From: Candidatus Omnitrophota bacterium
GTDB taxonomy: Bacteria; Omnitrophota; JACPQZ01
Direction of reading: 5' to 3'
DNA length: 5,206 nucleotides
NCBI GenBank assembly: GCA_016190205.1
Contig: JACPQZ010000012.1
Span: forward strand, 1-5,206
Positions 5,050 through 5,206 of the stretch are shown here, in pieces. Every line of letters starts with the position of its first letter. Position 1 is the stretch's first letter. Below the pieces are notes generated by a model that saw nothing but the letters and a program-made list of their open reading frames with translations, did not search any database and was not told the DNA's origin. Both the position numbers and the translations under genes were made by a program.

Positions 5050-5113
5050 GGATCGTGGATCGGTTATCGGTGATCGCAGGATCGTTGATCGTTTATCGGT
5101 CATCGGTAATCGC
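5050..5113. repeat. Degenerate 7-bp-period ATCG array
   Basis: ATCG occurs nine times, at 5052, 5059, 5066, 5073, 5081, 5088, 5095, 5102 and 5109. The step is 7, with a single 8. Units read like TTATCGG, TGATCGC and TCATCGG. Two blocks each open with GGATCG and close with ATCGCA, suggesting a higher-order duplication. No gene is visible in it. Beyond it, 5114-5182 holds only a small TTGGCT/AGCCAA stem (5122-5143). Confidence 0.8.
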
Positions 5114-5182
5114 AAGCGCCGTTGGCTATCAGACTTCAGCCAAAGGTGGAGCATACAACCGGCGGCTGCAAGTTGAGGGCGC

Positions 5183-5206
5183 ATGATATTTCTCTTTCTT
5201 GCGATA
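5183..5206 (+). CDS. Possible start of an exported or membrane protein, cut by the edge
   Basis: An ATG at 5183 opens MIFLFLAI, a hydrophobic start like a signal peptide or membrane helix. GAGGG at 5175-5179 could be the ribosome binding site, though only 3 bases separate them. Eight codons are too few to be sure, and no function can be given. Confidence 0.25.

Noticed and set aside
5050-5113. CRISPR array
   Set aside because: The units are 7 bp and degenerate, with no spacers of CRISPR length and no cas genes.
4853-5186. Open frames across tRNA-Leu on both strands
   Set aside because: The peptides (for example RVGLEPTRG) are the familiar spurious translations of a tRNA gene and its antisense.

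Overview
The window looks like chromosomal DNA from a GC-rich, probably uncultivated, diderm bacterium. A GspA/ExeA-type ATPase next to a GspB-like bitopic protein implies an outer membrane and a type II secretion or type IV pilus-like machine. Intergenic DNA is unusually rich in short repeats. The phylum cannot be fixed from the sequence. Omnitrophota- or Nitrospirota-like lineages are possible, but that is only an impression.

Layout. Almost everything runs leftward (minus strand). From right to left these are: a 122-residue charged helical protein of unknown function (4745-4377) with its own promoter and a strong intrinsic terminator (4298-4330); tRNA-Ala(GGC) (4227-4155) with a near-consensus promoter; a 245-bp repeat-bearing leader; leuS (3909-1429, complete leucyl-tRNA synthetase); a 167-bp end-to-end imperfect palindrome directly abutting the leuS stop; an AAA+ ATPase of the ExeA/GspA/MshM type (1232-375); and, overlapping its end, the start of a GspB/MshN-like inner-membrane protein (388 to beyond base 1) that uses a TTG start and is easily missed. 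On the plus strand there is one tRNA-Leu(CAA) (4936-5021). A possible further gene starts at 5183, at the right edge.

How it fits together. leuS charges tRNA-Leu, and a tRNA-Leu gene lies 1 kb away on the other strand. This may be coincidence, as may the tRNA-Ala just upstream of leuS. The ATPase and GspB-like gene are translationally overlapped and almost certainly work as a pair at the inner membrane, remodelling or anchoring peptidoglycan and secretin for a secretion or pilus system that presumably continues beyond the left edge.

The most interesting parts are non-coding. Two sigma70-type promoters lie face to face on the same 41 bp (4776-4816), one firing toward tRNA-Leu and one toward the 122-residue gene. 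Arrays with a 7-bp period flank tRNA-Leu on both sides. The tail of tRNA-Ala is duplicated 190 bp downstream, like an attachment-site scar, with a third inverted copy between. Two palindromic or inverted-repeat-bounded elements of about 170 bp share a TTATAATAG[A/T]AGC flank. No complete new defence or mobile system is visible, and there is no CRISPR array, recombinase or toxin gene.
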